Shown here piece by piece: positions 1-10,923 of a DNA stretch of 64,000 nucleotides. A program made the translations under genes and the position numbers. Positions within the stretch are counted from its first letter, which is position 1, and every line of letters begins with the position of its first letter. A model generated the notes under the pieces. It was not told the origin of the DNA. It saw nothing but the letters and a program-made list of their open reading frames with translations, and made no database searches. Source of the stretch: Margaritispora aquatica (lineage: Eukaryota > Ascomycota > Leotiomycetes > Helotiales > Discinellaceae); NCBI GenBank assembly GCA_007644065.1, contig VJWN01000025.1, forward strand, positions 443,927 to 507,926, given 5' to 3'.

Positions 1-388
1 GGGTGTTAAACACTCTCTCTGATCCAAAGTTCTCTGCTAAACCCATGCTACAACGGAATACCCCTCCAAAAGCAACGTCCTCTCCAAACAAGATCACCGA
101 GTCATCCTCAGCCATAGCAAGGGAGAGAGCATCATTGATCGATTGGAACAAGTTCATACGCTTCGTAGTACCATTGCGAATCTCTGCTGGAAGTTCTTCG
201 TTTTGGAGAGCAGTCTGGGTGCTATGGGCTAACAAGGAAGTTGTGGAGAAGTCGGTGGGGATGTTCAATCGAGCATTCGGTGGATGCGTGGAGTATGAAC
301 GGAGAGTGGCATTATGGGTGGTGATGAGTCCTTTCAAAGGTCCACAGGAACGAAATCCTCCACAAAATAATCTAGAAACAAACTGCAT
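1..388 (-). CDS. BCKDHB: Branched-chain 2-oxoacid dehydrogenase E1 component, beta subunit (5' part only)
   Basis: The minus strand reads open from an ATG at 388 to the window edge (129 codons). The N-terminus (MQFVSRLFCGGFRSC...) is basic, with Arg, Ser and Cys and no acidic residues, as in a mitochondrial presequence. It is followed from about residue 78 by KRMNLFQSINDALSLAM, then by ILFGEDVAFGGVFR, the highly conserved thiamine-diphosphate-dependent E1-beta signature. By family knowledge the enzyme decarboxylates branched-chain 2-oxoacids from Leu, Ile and Val catabolism in the mitochondrial matrix, as an alpha2-beta2 heterotetramer with E1-alpha. The 3' two thirds lie outside the window. 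No intron is seen in the visible part. The gene is divergent from the glucanase gene starting at 970. Pyruvate dehydrogenase E1-beta was considered, but the FGEDVAFGGVFR wording is the branched-chain form. Confidence 0.9.
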   Translation of the reverse strand, partial: MQFVSRLFCGGFRSCGPLKGLITTHNATLRSYSTHPPNARLNIPTDFSTTSLLAHSTQTALQNEELPAEIRNGTTKRMNLFQSINDALSLAMAEDDSVILFGEDVAFGGVFRCSMGLAENFGSERVFNT

Positions 389-969
389 TTTGGGGAAAAT
401 GTTCGCAACATTGGTGAAAGTGCATTGCGAATAAGGTCATTGACCTCTTGGAGAAGTGGTCAGCGACTTGACTTGGAGAGTTAGAGAAGACAGGCCCGCT
501 TGTAGCCGGCCATTGAGGGCGGTGTAAAGTGGCAGATGTTCATCGGCTTCATCTTTCCCTCGGCACGAACCGAGCCCTTCAAGCTACCACCTAGCTATCT
601 ACATAGTAACTTGGCCTATGTATGTATGGATGGAAGGAAATCTATAAATAATGATAGTAACATCTTCTAACAATGTTAGCCACTTTTCATTTATATTGTC
701 TTGAATATGTCAAATTGGTGGGATCCTGAATTGATTATGGTATTTCCACGGTCCATGTCTTATCGCCAAGCTGATTGTTGCCATTGTTGCCATGTCAACA
801 CAACCACCACCATTACTTGGTTTTTTGGACCACTCTTGCGCAAGACGTATACGTCGTTCAAGTGTACATATGGGTCTCGTATTGTTTATTATTTTCTGAT
901 TTGTTGGAGTTCGAATTGTATCAAACCTGCGAATACGTCTAGAGACTTTGAATTGGAAGCAAGCACGAA
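389..969. promoter_or_regulatory. Divergent intergenic region between BCKDHB and the exo-glucanase gene
   Basis: This stretch of 581 bp lies between two outward-facing start codons, so it should hold both promoters. No coding region, tRNA or clear repeat is visible. A short AT-rich stretch near 640-700 is the only compositional feature. I could not assign a specific factor site. Confidence 0.5.
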
Positions 970-3099
970 ATGGCCAGGGAATCAGAGAGGCCGAGGCATC
1001 GAGAAAGGAGGCATCGCGAACGAGATGAAGACGAGGTGAGAGCAGCAAAACGAAGGGCACGAAAGGCACGATACGAATCAGGGACATTGGGAGCGGGAAC
1101 TTCACAATCTGGATCTCAATTATTATCTGCAGATGCGTTGTCACAACTTGATCGACTAAATCAGCATAAGGTACAACCCGCGGAGGTCACACCGAGGAAA
1201 GAGAGACGGCATCGGCCACGGGAAGTCATAGATGAGAAAGTTTTAGTGGTGGAAAATGATAGGAGACACCACAAGAGAAAGAAGAGGAGAGTAGTCAGTG
1301 GTGCCATTCTAGAAGAGGGAGAAGGGGGAAGATCAAGAGGACTGAGGGGTGGTGAGAGAGACGATCGATATGATCGATACGAAAAGTATGAGGAGGTGGA
1401 AGAGGAATCGACTAACGGAATGACGAAAAAGAAGAAACTACGTAAGTTTCGAAATACATATGTACCCAACTAATGAAGGTCTGACATCTTTCTAGTTATC
1501 GGAATTGGTGTCGGTGTTCTGGCCCTGATCATTATAATTGTGGTTGCTGTGGTCGTCAGTCAGAAGAATGGCTCCAAGAAATCCACTTCATCGACAACAA
1601 CTACAACCAGTGGAAGTCCGTCGAACTCAAATCTCAACGGAATATCAGAATCTAGTATCCCTGCAGCAGCTAAAGGAACATATCTCGATCCATTCTCCTG
1701 GTATGATACGACAGACTTCAATGTTACCTACACAAACACCACCGTGGGTGGTCTCCCAATCATGGGTCTCAACTCAGCATGGGATGATTCTAAAGCTGCA
1801 AACTCGAAAGCTCCTGCAATTGGAACAGCCTGGGGTTCGTATGCAGATCGACCAGCAAGAGGAGTTAACCTTGGAGGGTGGCTATCCCTGGAGCCATTTA
1901 TCACACCGTCTCTCTTCAACTATGCATCGAGCCAGGGAATCATTGATGAATATACATTAACGTCGTTCCTGGGGGCTGCCGGTGCCAAATCTACTCTAGA
2001 AAAGCACTATGCCACCTTTGTGAACGAACAGACATTCAAGGACATTGCGGATGCAGGTCTTGATCATGTTCGAATCCCCTTTTCGTATTGGGCAGTTGCA
2101 ACTTATGACACGGATCCATATGTTTTCCGGGTATCTTGGCGATATCTTCTCAGAGGGATCGAATGGGCTCGCAAGCATGGATTGAGGATCAATCTGGATC
2201 TTCATGCACTACCAGGAAGTCAGAATGGTTGGAATCACAGCGGACGGCAAGGAGCAATTGGATGGCTCAATGGCACAGATGGCGATAAAAATGCTCAGCG
2301 TTCCCTGGATATCCACAATCAGCTCTCACAGTTCTTCGCTCAGGACCGGTACAAGAACATCATTGCTTTTTACGGGTTGGCCAATGAGCCAAAAATGACA
2401 GCTCTAGTGGTAAACGATGTCCTGACCTGGACAGCTAAAGCTTACGATCTAGTGACCAAAAACGGCATCAAAGCCTACGTGGTATTCGGCGACGGTTTCA
2501 TGGGTCTATCCAACTGGAAAGGAAAACTAACAGGATACTCCAACCTTGTCCTTGATGCCCACCAATATGTGATCTTCAATAAAAACCAAATAGACTTCAA
2601 CCACACGACCAAAGTAACCTATGCCTGCGGTGACTGGACCTCTCAGGCCGTCTCCTCCCTCAGTGTCAGTACCGGCTTCGGGCCCACCATCTTCGCAGAA
2701 TGGTCGCAAGCCGACACAGACTGCGCTACGAACCTCAACAACGTCGGCATCGGCAACCGTTGGACAGGTACATACAACTCTGGCGACCCCTCCACCGAGG
2801 TCCTCTCCCCAGATTGCCCAACTCAAGATTCGCGTTGTTCCTGCGCCATGGCGAACGCGGCAGCGAGTACGTATAGCGCGGAGTATAAACAGTTCCTGCA
2901 GATGTTTGCGGAGGCGCAAATGAAGAGTTTTGAAGAGGGATGGGGGTGGTTTTATTGGACGTGGGTTACGGAGAGCTCGACACAATGGAGCTATAAGTTG
3001 GGGTTAGCGGCGGGCATTTTGCCAGCAAAGGCGTATGCGCCGACTTTCAATTGCTCGCAGACCATTCCGACGTTCTCGGGGCTGCCAGAGTATTACTGA
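970..3099 (+). CDS. exgD: Glucan 1,3-beta-glucosidase D-type, GH5 membrane-anchored exo-glucanase
   Basis: Two exons, 970-1441 and 1496-3099, with a 54-bp GTAAGT...TAG intron, give 691 residues. Residues 1-157 are a highly charged cytoplasmic tail rich in Arg, Lys and Glu. A single membrane anchor follows (about 158-179, LIGIGVGVLALIIIIVVAVV), then a Ser/Thr-rich stalk and a GH5 catalytic domain beginning near RGVNLGGWLSLEPF. The acid/base Glu is E455 in ANEP and the nucleophile Glu is E559 in FAEW. This matches the type II membrane ExgD architecture. By family knowledge it trims beta-1,3-glucan from the non-reducing end (EC 3.2.1.58) at the cell surface during wall remodelling. The ATG at 970 is the first of the long open frame and gives the expected basic tail. 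The intron falls just before the transmembrane segment. Confidence 0.93.
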
Positions 3100-3869
3100 G
3101 ACTACGACATAGTGAGGAAGGAAGCAAGCGAAAGAGATCTTAAGATGTGTATACGAAGAATAGTTTCGAGGCGTGCTGTATTAAATGGGTTAGAGCAATA
3201 TCTGGGATGATGTACGAATTATAGAAGACATATGGGGTAGTCGATCAGGGCATGTGCATATGAGTGGCGTTTTGGTCGAACCAAGCGAGTTGGAGCTTGA
3301 GTATGGGGTTCATGGACGACAATAGCATAAGCATTGGTATTTATTTGCATGTGCATAGATGATGAGATGGATGCGGTTGATGCTAGATGAATGAAAGGAA
3401 TGTTTTGTACAATACCATCTTGGCATGTTCTTTCACAGTAGATGACTGTCAATCTCAAGCTATGTGATCTGATTTTGGGCATAGCTGGATGTGGCAGATT
3501 TAAAGTGGTTGCTTTCAAGATCGCATCTCTGTGTAGCTAAGTAATATGTTGAGCAAACATGGATAACTCGCTTGATGAATTGGTGAAAGTGAAATATGAT
3601 CAAGCACGCACTCCGTCACTGTTTCTTTACAACCGACCAAGCAAGATCGCAACTGGAACACACTCGCTTGCAGTGAGACTGTTGCTGAAAGGATTGCACA
3701 AAGTATGTTTGTAACATCGAGCTGTAATAGTATACAAAATTATGAGGTCCTGTCCCTCCCTCACGATCCACTCACCAACCGCCCATTCGAGCGAATACTC
3801 GCGCCCTCGTCTATGAAACTTGCCAACCATCTAGTCCTTGAACCTCGACTCAAGAAGATCATTCTTATT
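3100..3869. other. Convergent intergenic region, no gene seen
   Basis: The stop codons of the glucanase and the hydrolase face each other across about 770 bp. Short open frames here lack codon bias and family resemblance. The region presumably holds both 3' UTRs and terminators. I see no clear repeat. Confidence 0.5.
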
Positions 3870-6800
3870 CTATTCTACAGCACCAAGCGTCGCTTTTGTA
3901 GGAAACATCTCACTTGCAGTAACGAACGTCTCGAGCGGAGGTCGTTCGGCGCTAACCACTTCCCCATTCTGTACTACCTTTGCGCCAGCATCATTGTCAT
4001 CATCTGCGATATCCGCAAGACTATCTGACGTGACCTCGCGTTGCATAACTCCTTTTCCCTTTCCAGCGAAAAGGTTCTCGCTATCCTGTGCTTGCACTTG
4101 CGCATCGCTGGCTCGTCGAGCTTTCGCCTCTTCCGTGCTGTTACCAGTGGCCGTGGCAGCTTCAACGTCTGCATCGTTGTGATGAACACCACTCGTTACA
4201 GCGCCTTCAATCAAGACATCTTCGGTGGGTGGAAAGCCGGCCGTGCTTTCTAATGTAATCATGCTGGCGCTCGCACCGTGTTTTTGAACTGTGAATGGAT
4301 AGGCTATTCCTTGGTGCTTGGGACGCTTAAGCTCGCTCTCGTGTACAGTGGATGACTCGCTGACCATGATGACGGGCGCATCTGGCTTTGTTGCAAATTC
4401 AGGTGTGAGGTGGCCGTTAAGACTCTCTCCTCCATTGACTTGCTTTGCCGCGAGGAGATTGGCCGCTGATGTGTTTTCGTCCAGAAAAGGAAATGGTTCT
4501 GTTTGATTCTCGTCTCTCACGGTACGTCTTCGCGACCTGCTCCTAGTCTTAGACTTTTTACCATCTTCCGTCTGAAGACCCTGTCTTGTCCTTGTGTCGT
4601 CTAAAGCCCTAGCTCCAGCGTCCTGATCAGCATTGGCGATGGTAGTCTCAGGTTCTCTATCATGCTCTTGTTCCAGAGTCATTGTCTTCTTATCGTGCTT
4701 GCTTCCCCAAAGTGCCCACATGCTCAATCCAATACTTCGCGTCTTCTTCGCCTCCTTCAGATCGGCTCCAGTCTTGCGCCTTCCAGCCAGGGCAGAAGGG
4801 GGAGGCACTTCGCCATCACCGAATTGCTGATAACCTTGAGCCATCTCCTTCGCTCGCTGTTTCTGAACTTTCCGTTTTGTAGAGGCAAATTTAGTGTCCC
4901 ATTCCTTCTTTGCGGCCATCCATTTCCTTACCGGTCCTTCTTTGATAACACCAATCTCGCTTGGAGGCATTTGACATCCAGCTAGTTCGGCGACAGGCTC
5001 GAGATGATACACTACGCCATGCCGGTCTACACGTTGTCGAATCATATGGTTCTTGAAGGCTGGAAGCGGGTCACCAGCTTTGCCTACCTTGCCCTGCGAC
5101 TTCCGGTGGTGCAATTCATCCGCCGTTGTTTGCTAGATATCTAGTTAGCTAACGGAACGCATAAAATCCAACCATGCGACATTCACCTTTTCGCTCTTGG
5201 TTGGGTCTTCGCCATCAGAGTCTGATTTTGAGATGATAGAGACATCATCGTCATCCAATATCTCAATGTCAGTCTGTTGTGCCCTCGCAAGCGCCCAAGC
5301 TCCGAACTGTGCGACGCTTCGATACATATACTTGGCTGGCCGAGTAAAACTCAACGTTGGTGCAACATGGCATAAGTCATCCCAGACTTGAAGCTGCACA
5401 TCGGTTGGCTTCCAGTGGTTTACTTGATTTCTGTTGTGATCGTGAGGGCTCTCGTCCAGGAAAGCGTCGCCGGGAGGATATTTCGACGGATTTGCTGCTT
5501 TGTGCGCCAAGTAAATTTGCTCGTCCCTCAAAATCTCACCTCCACCTGTCAAAATAAGCAGTGGTGGCAATCCTCCAAGCGATGGTTGCAATACAGGTGA
5601 TACAAGAGGATGTGAGATTAGATGATTTGAAGCATACATATGGATTTGATCCTTGATTTCTACAAGCTTGCCATCTATCATGATAGAGAGGTTATGCCCG
5701 GGGCCCGGTAAAGTATTGGCTTTCGGTCCGCTCCCGTCGTTCGTAACTGTTACTGTCGCAGCTGTGTCATTACGGGTTCCTGGGTCTGGGTGGTCATTAA
5801 CGTGAAAGCCTTGAACAGCATCTGCCTCATTCTCCCTTGGGAATGAGACATGGTCCTTGTGTGCCAAATCTTTGACAATACCCTCCTCGATAGCAAGCAT
5901 ATCATCGCTATTCGGAGGAGGCCACGATGCTGATGGTCGTTGATGGAACCCATGAGGTGGAATATAGTCCAAAGGATTTTCTCCTCCAACGCTAGGAAAC
6001 GAATGGGTCAAATCTACCCACGGCGAGATCAAAATAGCTCCAGCCGGAAGAGGGAGGCCTCGGTCACGCAACGTCACCAGCATGCTGGAAACCGTTAGCA
6101 ATTATCAGACTTTCAAGATCTAGAATTACCTTATGACCATACCACCCCCTGCAGAATCACCAGCGAGGATAATCGTCGTTGGATCCTGTACTGTCAGAAG
6201 GTAGAGGTATGCAGACAAGCAATCATGGAGACCGCAAGGGAATGGAAACTGAGGGGCCAACCGATATCGTGCTGTTGACTAGTTAGGAATACCCATACTT
6301 GGTACATATCGGAATACTTACTACACAAGATTAGCATAATTCAAATCCACATCACAAATAGATGTACCGTGCAAAAACTCTAGCCTTCAATTTTCTTGCA
6401 TGTCTCTGCATTTGATATCTGTGCTCGTCCACACTTCCGAAAAAATAAGCCCCACCATGTACATAGAGCATAACCTTAGTCCCCGGATCGTTGGTACGCT
6501 TCCTCTCATTGTAATCTGTTCTCATCTCAATCCATTCGGCGGAAAGCACACTTTCAGGACGACGCCATTGCCACCAAGTCTTCCCTCCTACCTTAGCTAC
6601 TCCATGAGGACCCAATTGCTCCGTGATAGCTTCTGCTGCTTTGGTGATATACTCGTCTGGGATCTTGACTGCGTCCAGCTTTACCCATTGAGGATGAGGC
6701 ACCCATTGGCTTGTAAAGCGTTGTATATCCTCGACAGTGTGGTTAGAGGCGTATGCAAGAAATTCGCGTATCACATTGATTCCTTGGTCGTAGGAGATAT

Positions 6801-6960
6801 GGGCAGTCGGCTTCTGGGCTAATGGTTTGCGGTTTAGATACTTGCTCCTTGTTAGCAAAGCTCAGAGTGTCAAGATGTTAGCTCGACTTACATGACTGAG
6901 AAAGGTCGATATAACTACTGGAGTCATTGCACTACAAACAGTAGCTGTATTGAACGCCAT
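3870..6960 (-). CDS. Hormone-sensitive-lipase-type alpha/beta hydrolase with long disordered C-terminal tail
   Basis: I read five exons on the minus strand: 6960-6892, 6840-6368, about 6271-6130, 6084-5187 and 5132-3870. The oxyanion motif HGGAYFFGS lies in exon 2, the nucleophile elbow GDSAGGGMV in exon 3, and [13 protein letters not shown] just before it, all marks of the HSL/bacterial-esterase branch (lipase or steryl-ester-type hydrolase). The likely acid is D in WDDLCHV and the likely base is H in that same segment. After about residue 500 a tail of some 420 residues is Lys/Glu/Ser-rich, with a basic RSRSRRR patch and no recognised domain. The introns at 6891, 6129 and 5186 are clean. 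The junction between exons 2 and 3 is not: no GT-AG pair keeps frame, and the summed exons are one nucleotide off. The gene may be disrupted there or use an unusual splice site. The substrate is unknown. Confidence 0.75.
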
Positions 6961-7377
6961 TATGTCTGTGTTCCTTCGAGCTTTGAGGGTCGGTCGATAA
7001 ACAACCTGAGGTATTTTGATACTGACTCGTGTTACAGACAAAGCACAGTCATTGTGGCTCGATTAAAATAAAGATGAACAGGCAATAAACGGATGCCCTA
7101 TATAAAGCATTAAAACTTAAATATTAGAATGTGAACGTGAACTACTAACAATACCCGTTACTCCAGGAGATACATAAATCGCCATACCTGTAGTTCGTCA
7201 AAGAAGGTCAGACTGACAATTTCCCAACGAGACAACGTCATTGCCCCACAAGCACAAGCGAGACGAGGCTGCAGATAGTGAGTGCATGCGCACAGACCAT
7301 CATGCCTTTTGGACTACACAAAAATTTATACCTTCGAACATCCATCCCACCAACCCCACATTCAGTTCGACTTCACC
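6961..7377. promoter_or_regulatory. Divergent promoter region of the hydrolase and TSR2 genes
   Basis: About 417 bp lie between two outward start codons. A TATA-like element (CTATATAAAG) lies near 7098-7107, roughly 140 bp upstream of the hydrolase ATG and 270 bp upstream of the TSR2 ATG. Nothing else can be assigned. Confidence 0.4.
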
Positions 7378-8043
7378 ATGTCTTCTGCAACTCAACTTCC
7401 CGGCCCTATGGAATTCGCAAGTGCGAGTAATGCACAGGGTGCAACTACTCCAGGTATGCCATCTGTCTCAATAAAAAGTTAGTTGAATGTGTCATCTAAC
7501 AATTTCGCAGAATCCGCAGAAGCACAATTCGATCTCGGCGTCACACTCTCCCTTTTCCTTTGGCCCTCTCTCTCCCTCGCCGTCAAGGAAAACTGGGGTG
7601 GCCCTGACAGTGCGGGTAAACGGGAATGGTTTGCACAAGCCACAATCGATGTGATTAAGGAGAACCCAGAAGAAGACGCTGAATGGATCGAAACATTCCT
7701 ACTACAAGTCATGCTAGACGAATTTGAAGTCAATGTAGACGATGACAGTGCATACGAAGTTGCGGATCAGATCATGAGGATTAGGAAAAACTGTGGCCGG
7801 GGAGATTTCACAGAGGTGCAGGGGATGAAGCGCAGGTGGGATAGCAAGAGTGGCAAGGATGTAGGAAAGCTGTTTGAGAAGCGTGAGAGGAATGAGGAAG
7901 ATGACGAGACCGACGGTTCGGAAGAGGAGGATGAAGATGACGTCGATATGGATGATGCACCAGCACTTGTCCGTGTGCGAGAACCGGTTGTGCCTGAAAT
8001 TGATGAAGAAGGCTTCACCAAGGTCACCAAAAAGAAGCGATGA
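7378..8043 (+). CDS. TSR2: Pre-rRNA-processing protein TSR2
   Basis: Exons 7378-7453 and 7511-8043 give 202 residues. The intron is 57 bp (GTATGC...CGCAG). The Tsr2 core is clear: FDLGVTLSLFLWPSLSLAV, then NWGGPDSAGKREWFA, then the helix ending LLQVMLDEFEVNVDDDSAYEVADQI. The C-terminal third is very acidic (runs of Asp/Glu) and ends in a basic TKKKR. By family knowledge Tsr2 escorts the ribosomal protein eS26 and is needed for 20S-to-18S rRNA maturation in the 40S pathway. The ATG at 7378 is the only one giving the MSSATQLPGP leader. The gene is convergent with the BSD-domain gene, with stop codons about 195 bp apart, so 3' UTRs may approach or overlap. Confidence 0.92.
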
Positions 8044-8237
8044 TCGGCAACATCGTGGTACATGCATGCATCAAAACGGCGTTTAAGGAGGATATCCATA
8101 ATCCATTGTGTCCAGACTTAAGCGGCATTTAGCAGCGCCTAATGTTACGAAAGAATTACGCGAACGCCTTACCATTCAATTGATGTCCGCAAATAATCTG
8201 TACAACGCCTAAGCAAGCAAGTCATTCTCGAAAAACT

Positions 8238-9541
8238 TTACTCCCAGTCCTCCTCCTCACTATCATCCCCCTTTCTCGACTCCTTAGGACTGTTAGGAGC
8301 ATGACTTGGAGCACCGGAGGCAGCACCAACGACATCATAGCTGGTATCACTATCTGCTTGGGACTTCTCATCGTGAGATTTGCGTGGTTCTTCTGGCTTG
8401 AGTAGTGAATCTGCGCGAGCTTGCATTGATGGGTGAAGTGTGGTCGAGGATTCAGTTGACGCAGGTCGGCCGACTTCAGCCTGTGATTTGGCAGTCTTGG
8501 TAGTCTCATCATCAGAATCCTCGTCCCATCCAACTTCTTCCTCGGTAGAAGCGACTGCACCTGGGTTCAATTAGTGCTAGGTCCGTAAGACATGATTTGG
8601 GCAGCAAACCTTTGAGTAAATCTCTTCGTCGGGCTTCTGCTGTTTCTATGCTGTGTCTCAAAAAGTAGTAGCGTTTCCAGAAATCCCCGTAGGCAACGGT
8701 ATCAGGAACTAACTTCTCCATGGAAGCTCTTAGCTCCGTGAAGTTATCCAAATCCTTGCTAATATCATCTGTCTTGCTTTCCACATCGAAAGTTTCAGTC
8801 CATGGTCCATATTCATCACTCGCAGGGTCTTTGGTAAAGCTTTCAGCAGTAGTGTGAATGACGTGCAACTGCGCATCAAATCGCGTTGTGTGAATTACGC
8901 GCTTGCCTGACGCATCCTTGCTCTCAAACAGAACTGTGTTGCTTGACCCCGCTTCACTAGATGGCGGTGCGATAGTGATCGCATCCTTCAAGAAGTTCCG
9001 CAGATTTGTGCCAAACTTTAACAAGGCTTCATCTGCGGCATCCTCTGCCTTCTCTATCTCCTTTAGTCGCTTGCCAGCTTCCAACCTCAGTCGAGCAAGG
9101 ACGCCTTCAGATTCCTTCAATGCCTCATCAGTTGTCAACTCCTTCTCTCCATCTTTATCCGTTGATGTCGAAGCTGAGGCTGCCCCAGGCTGTACTAAAG
9201 AAAGAGATCGCGTGCGATTTATGAGCGAAGATCTGAGATCGGTAAACCCTTTGGTTGCCTCCTCACCAACAGCGCTCAGCTCTTGTTGTGCTTCCTGAAA
9301 TACAGTGCCTCCCTATGGACCATTAGTACCATTTATAAGGTGGCAGAGCATCTGTTTCAACCTGTTTGACAACATTTCCAAAGAATCCTCCCAATCGCGC
9401 ACCCCAGGGACTGGACGATATAGCTTTGTATGCCTCTTGAAAGTCCGAGTTAAGTGTTGTCTCTGTCTTTGTGTCTTTCTTGTCCTCTGTTGGCTCCGGA
9501 GGGAAGGCCTCTTCTTGGATATGATCGTATGCGAGATCCAT
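8238..9541 (-). CDS. BSD-domain-containing protein
   Basis: Three exons, 9541-9362, 9312-8610 and 8560-8238, encode 401 residues. Both introns are 49 bp. The N-terminal [15 protein letters not shown] followed by [14 protein letters not shown] is a conserved amphipathic segment of the BSDC1-like family. A coiled-coil-like stretch follows (about 105-150). The BSD domain closes with [20 protein letters not shown] (about residues 270-290). The C-terminal 110 residues are acidic, Ser-rich and probably disordered, ending EEEDWE. BSD domains also occur in TFIIH p62, but the N-terminal segment and overall layout fit the cytoplasmic BSDC1/Dos2-like group. No precise role can be read from the sequence. 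The first intron donor is the weak GTTGAA, but splicing there restores the family consensus exactly. Confidence 0.85.
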
Positions 9542-10923
9542 CCTGATATCGAAGGTTATAGGAGAGTGATGTGAGGACTCTGGGCTATTAGGTTGGTCTG
9601 GAGTGCAGTGGGTTGATTAACGGCAACGGCTAGCTGCATTTGCCGGAAGCGGAAAGTTCCCAGTCCCGCATTTCAGTCAGCTGATACTAGTATGTTTGAT
9701 CAAGAGAGCCCAAAACCATCATGGAGCGAATAACTTCATGTGTCTAATGTCTAATCATGCTATGATAACAAGATCTCATGAGTTTTATAGGTGTATTCAC
9801 TCTGAATATGAATAGCAAGTCTTACCTATGTTTGCTTCAATTTTCCTACCTGCTTATTGTAGACCATTATTTATTACTATCCACCGAGGTTGAATATTGC
9901 CATTTTACGTTTGATTATTTATTCCATTGCCTTTCTTCACTGTATTATCTCGACGTTGATGCCATGTTGTCAAGTATATTATCTAATAACCTATTCAATC
10001 CGTCGGTCTATCGGCAGTTGTTACATACGGAGGTACAGTCGGCTAGGTATTCAACAACCTTATAAGTGTCTCGATATATAGCTTCGTAGGTAGGATTGAT
10101 TTGATGGTTATAATAGAGTATGCATTCCATTATCATACATATCCATCCTTCTCAAAGTTGTCGTTGTTCAATTCATGTACCTTATGTACTCGTAAACCTA
10201 TGAGGAGTCTAGATGTATCGCAAAATAAGTACAATGGCGTCAGCGGTGTGGATGAGAATAATCATCATATCAACCTTTTCACCGGACTGAGTCACCCTTT
10301 GGAGCAAATCGTTTGTTCATTGGATCCAAGGATACTTCTGACCTTCTCATGATACGACGGCACTAACATGGCTAGCATTTACTACTGCTTATGGCGGATA
10401 CCTTGCAGTCTTACCTGAGGTACCAGAAGGCAACGGAAGAGCTTCGTTGCCTCTGTGCATCAGAAAAAAGCTGGAGCTAAGCCTAACTCCGTAAGGTGGC
10501 TGGTAGATTGTGCAAGGCGAGGAGGGGTGATTGCGATGATTTATCAGCACTCCAATCCTATCCCGAGAGAATCACCACTTCGAGACTTCTCAGAGTGAGG
10601 ACGGACAGACAAACAGACCGACAGAACACATCCTCACACACATTCACCATCCCACCCATACTTGGACTTGGAGACTGAGGCCACGATTTCACAATTCTCC
10701 AGAAACCCCCCCCGCCCTCAGACACAGACAGGCCTTCATCCAAGCCTTTCCAGGGTCGGCATTGCTAGCTCGCTCGCTCGACCTCTTTTCTCTACTGGGA
10801 AAGTTGACCATCATAGCCATCTTTCCATCAACCAACGATCTTTTACTGCTATTCCGTCACTCTTGAATGCGCTCGGCTTGATCGCCCATTTGCCACTGAA
10901 GTGCATTGGACAAGATTATCCTT
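9542..10923. promoter_or_regulatory. Divergent region and long leader of the Yap1-like gene
   Basis: This stretch is 1.38 kb. Positions 9700-10400 are AT-rich without credible coding sequence. Positions 10430-10923 look like a transcribed leader (pyrimidine-rich, C-tracts near 10705-10715). They contain short upstream reading frames, for example ATG at 10536 with a stop at 10596-10598, and ATG at 10867 with a stop at 10879-10881. Transcription start sites are not visible. Confidence 0.4.

Noticed and set aside
3..434. Plus-strand frame of 143 codons at the window start
   Set aside because: It overlaps the minus-strand BCKDHB reading, which has clear family motifs. The plus frame has none.
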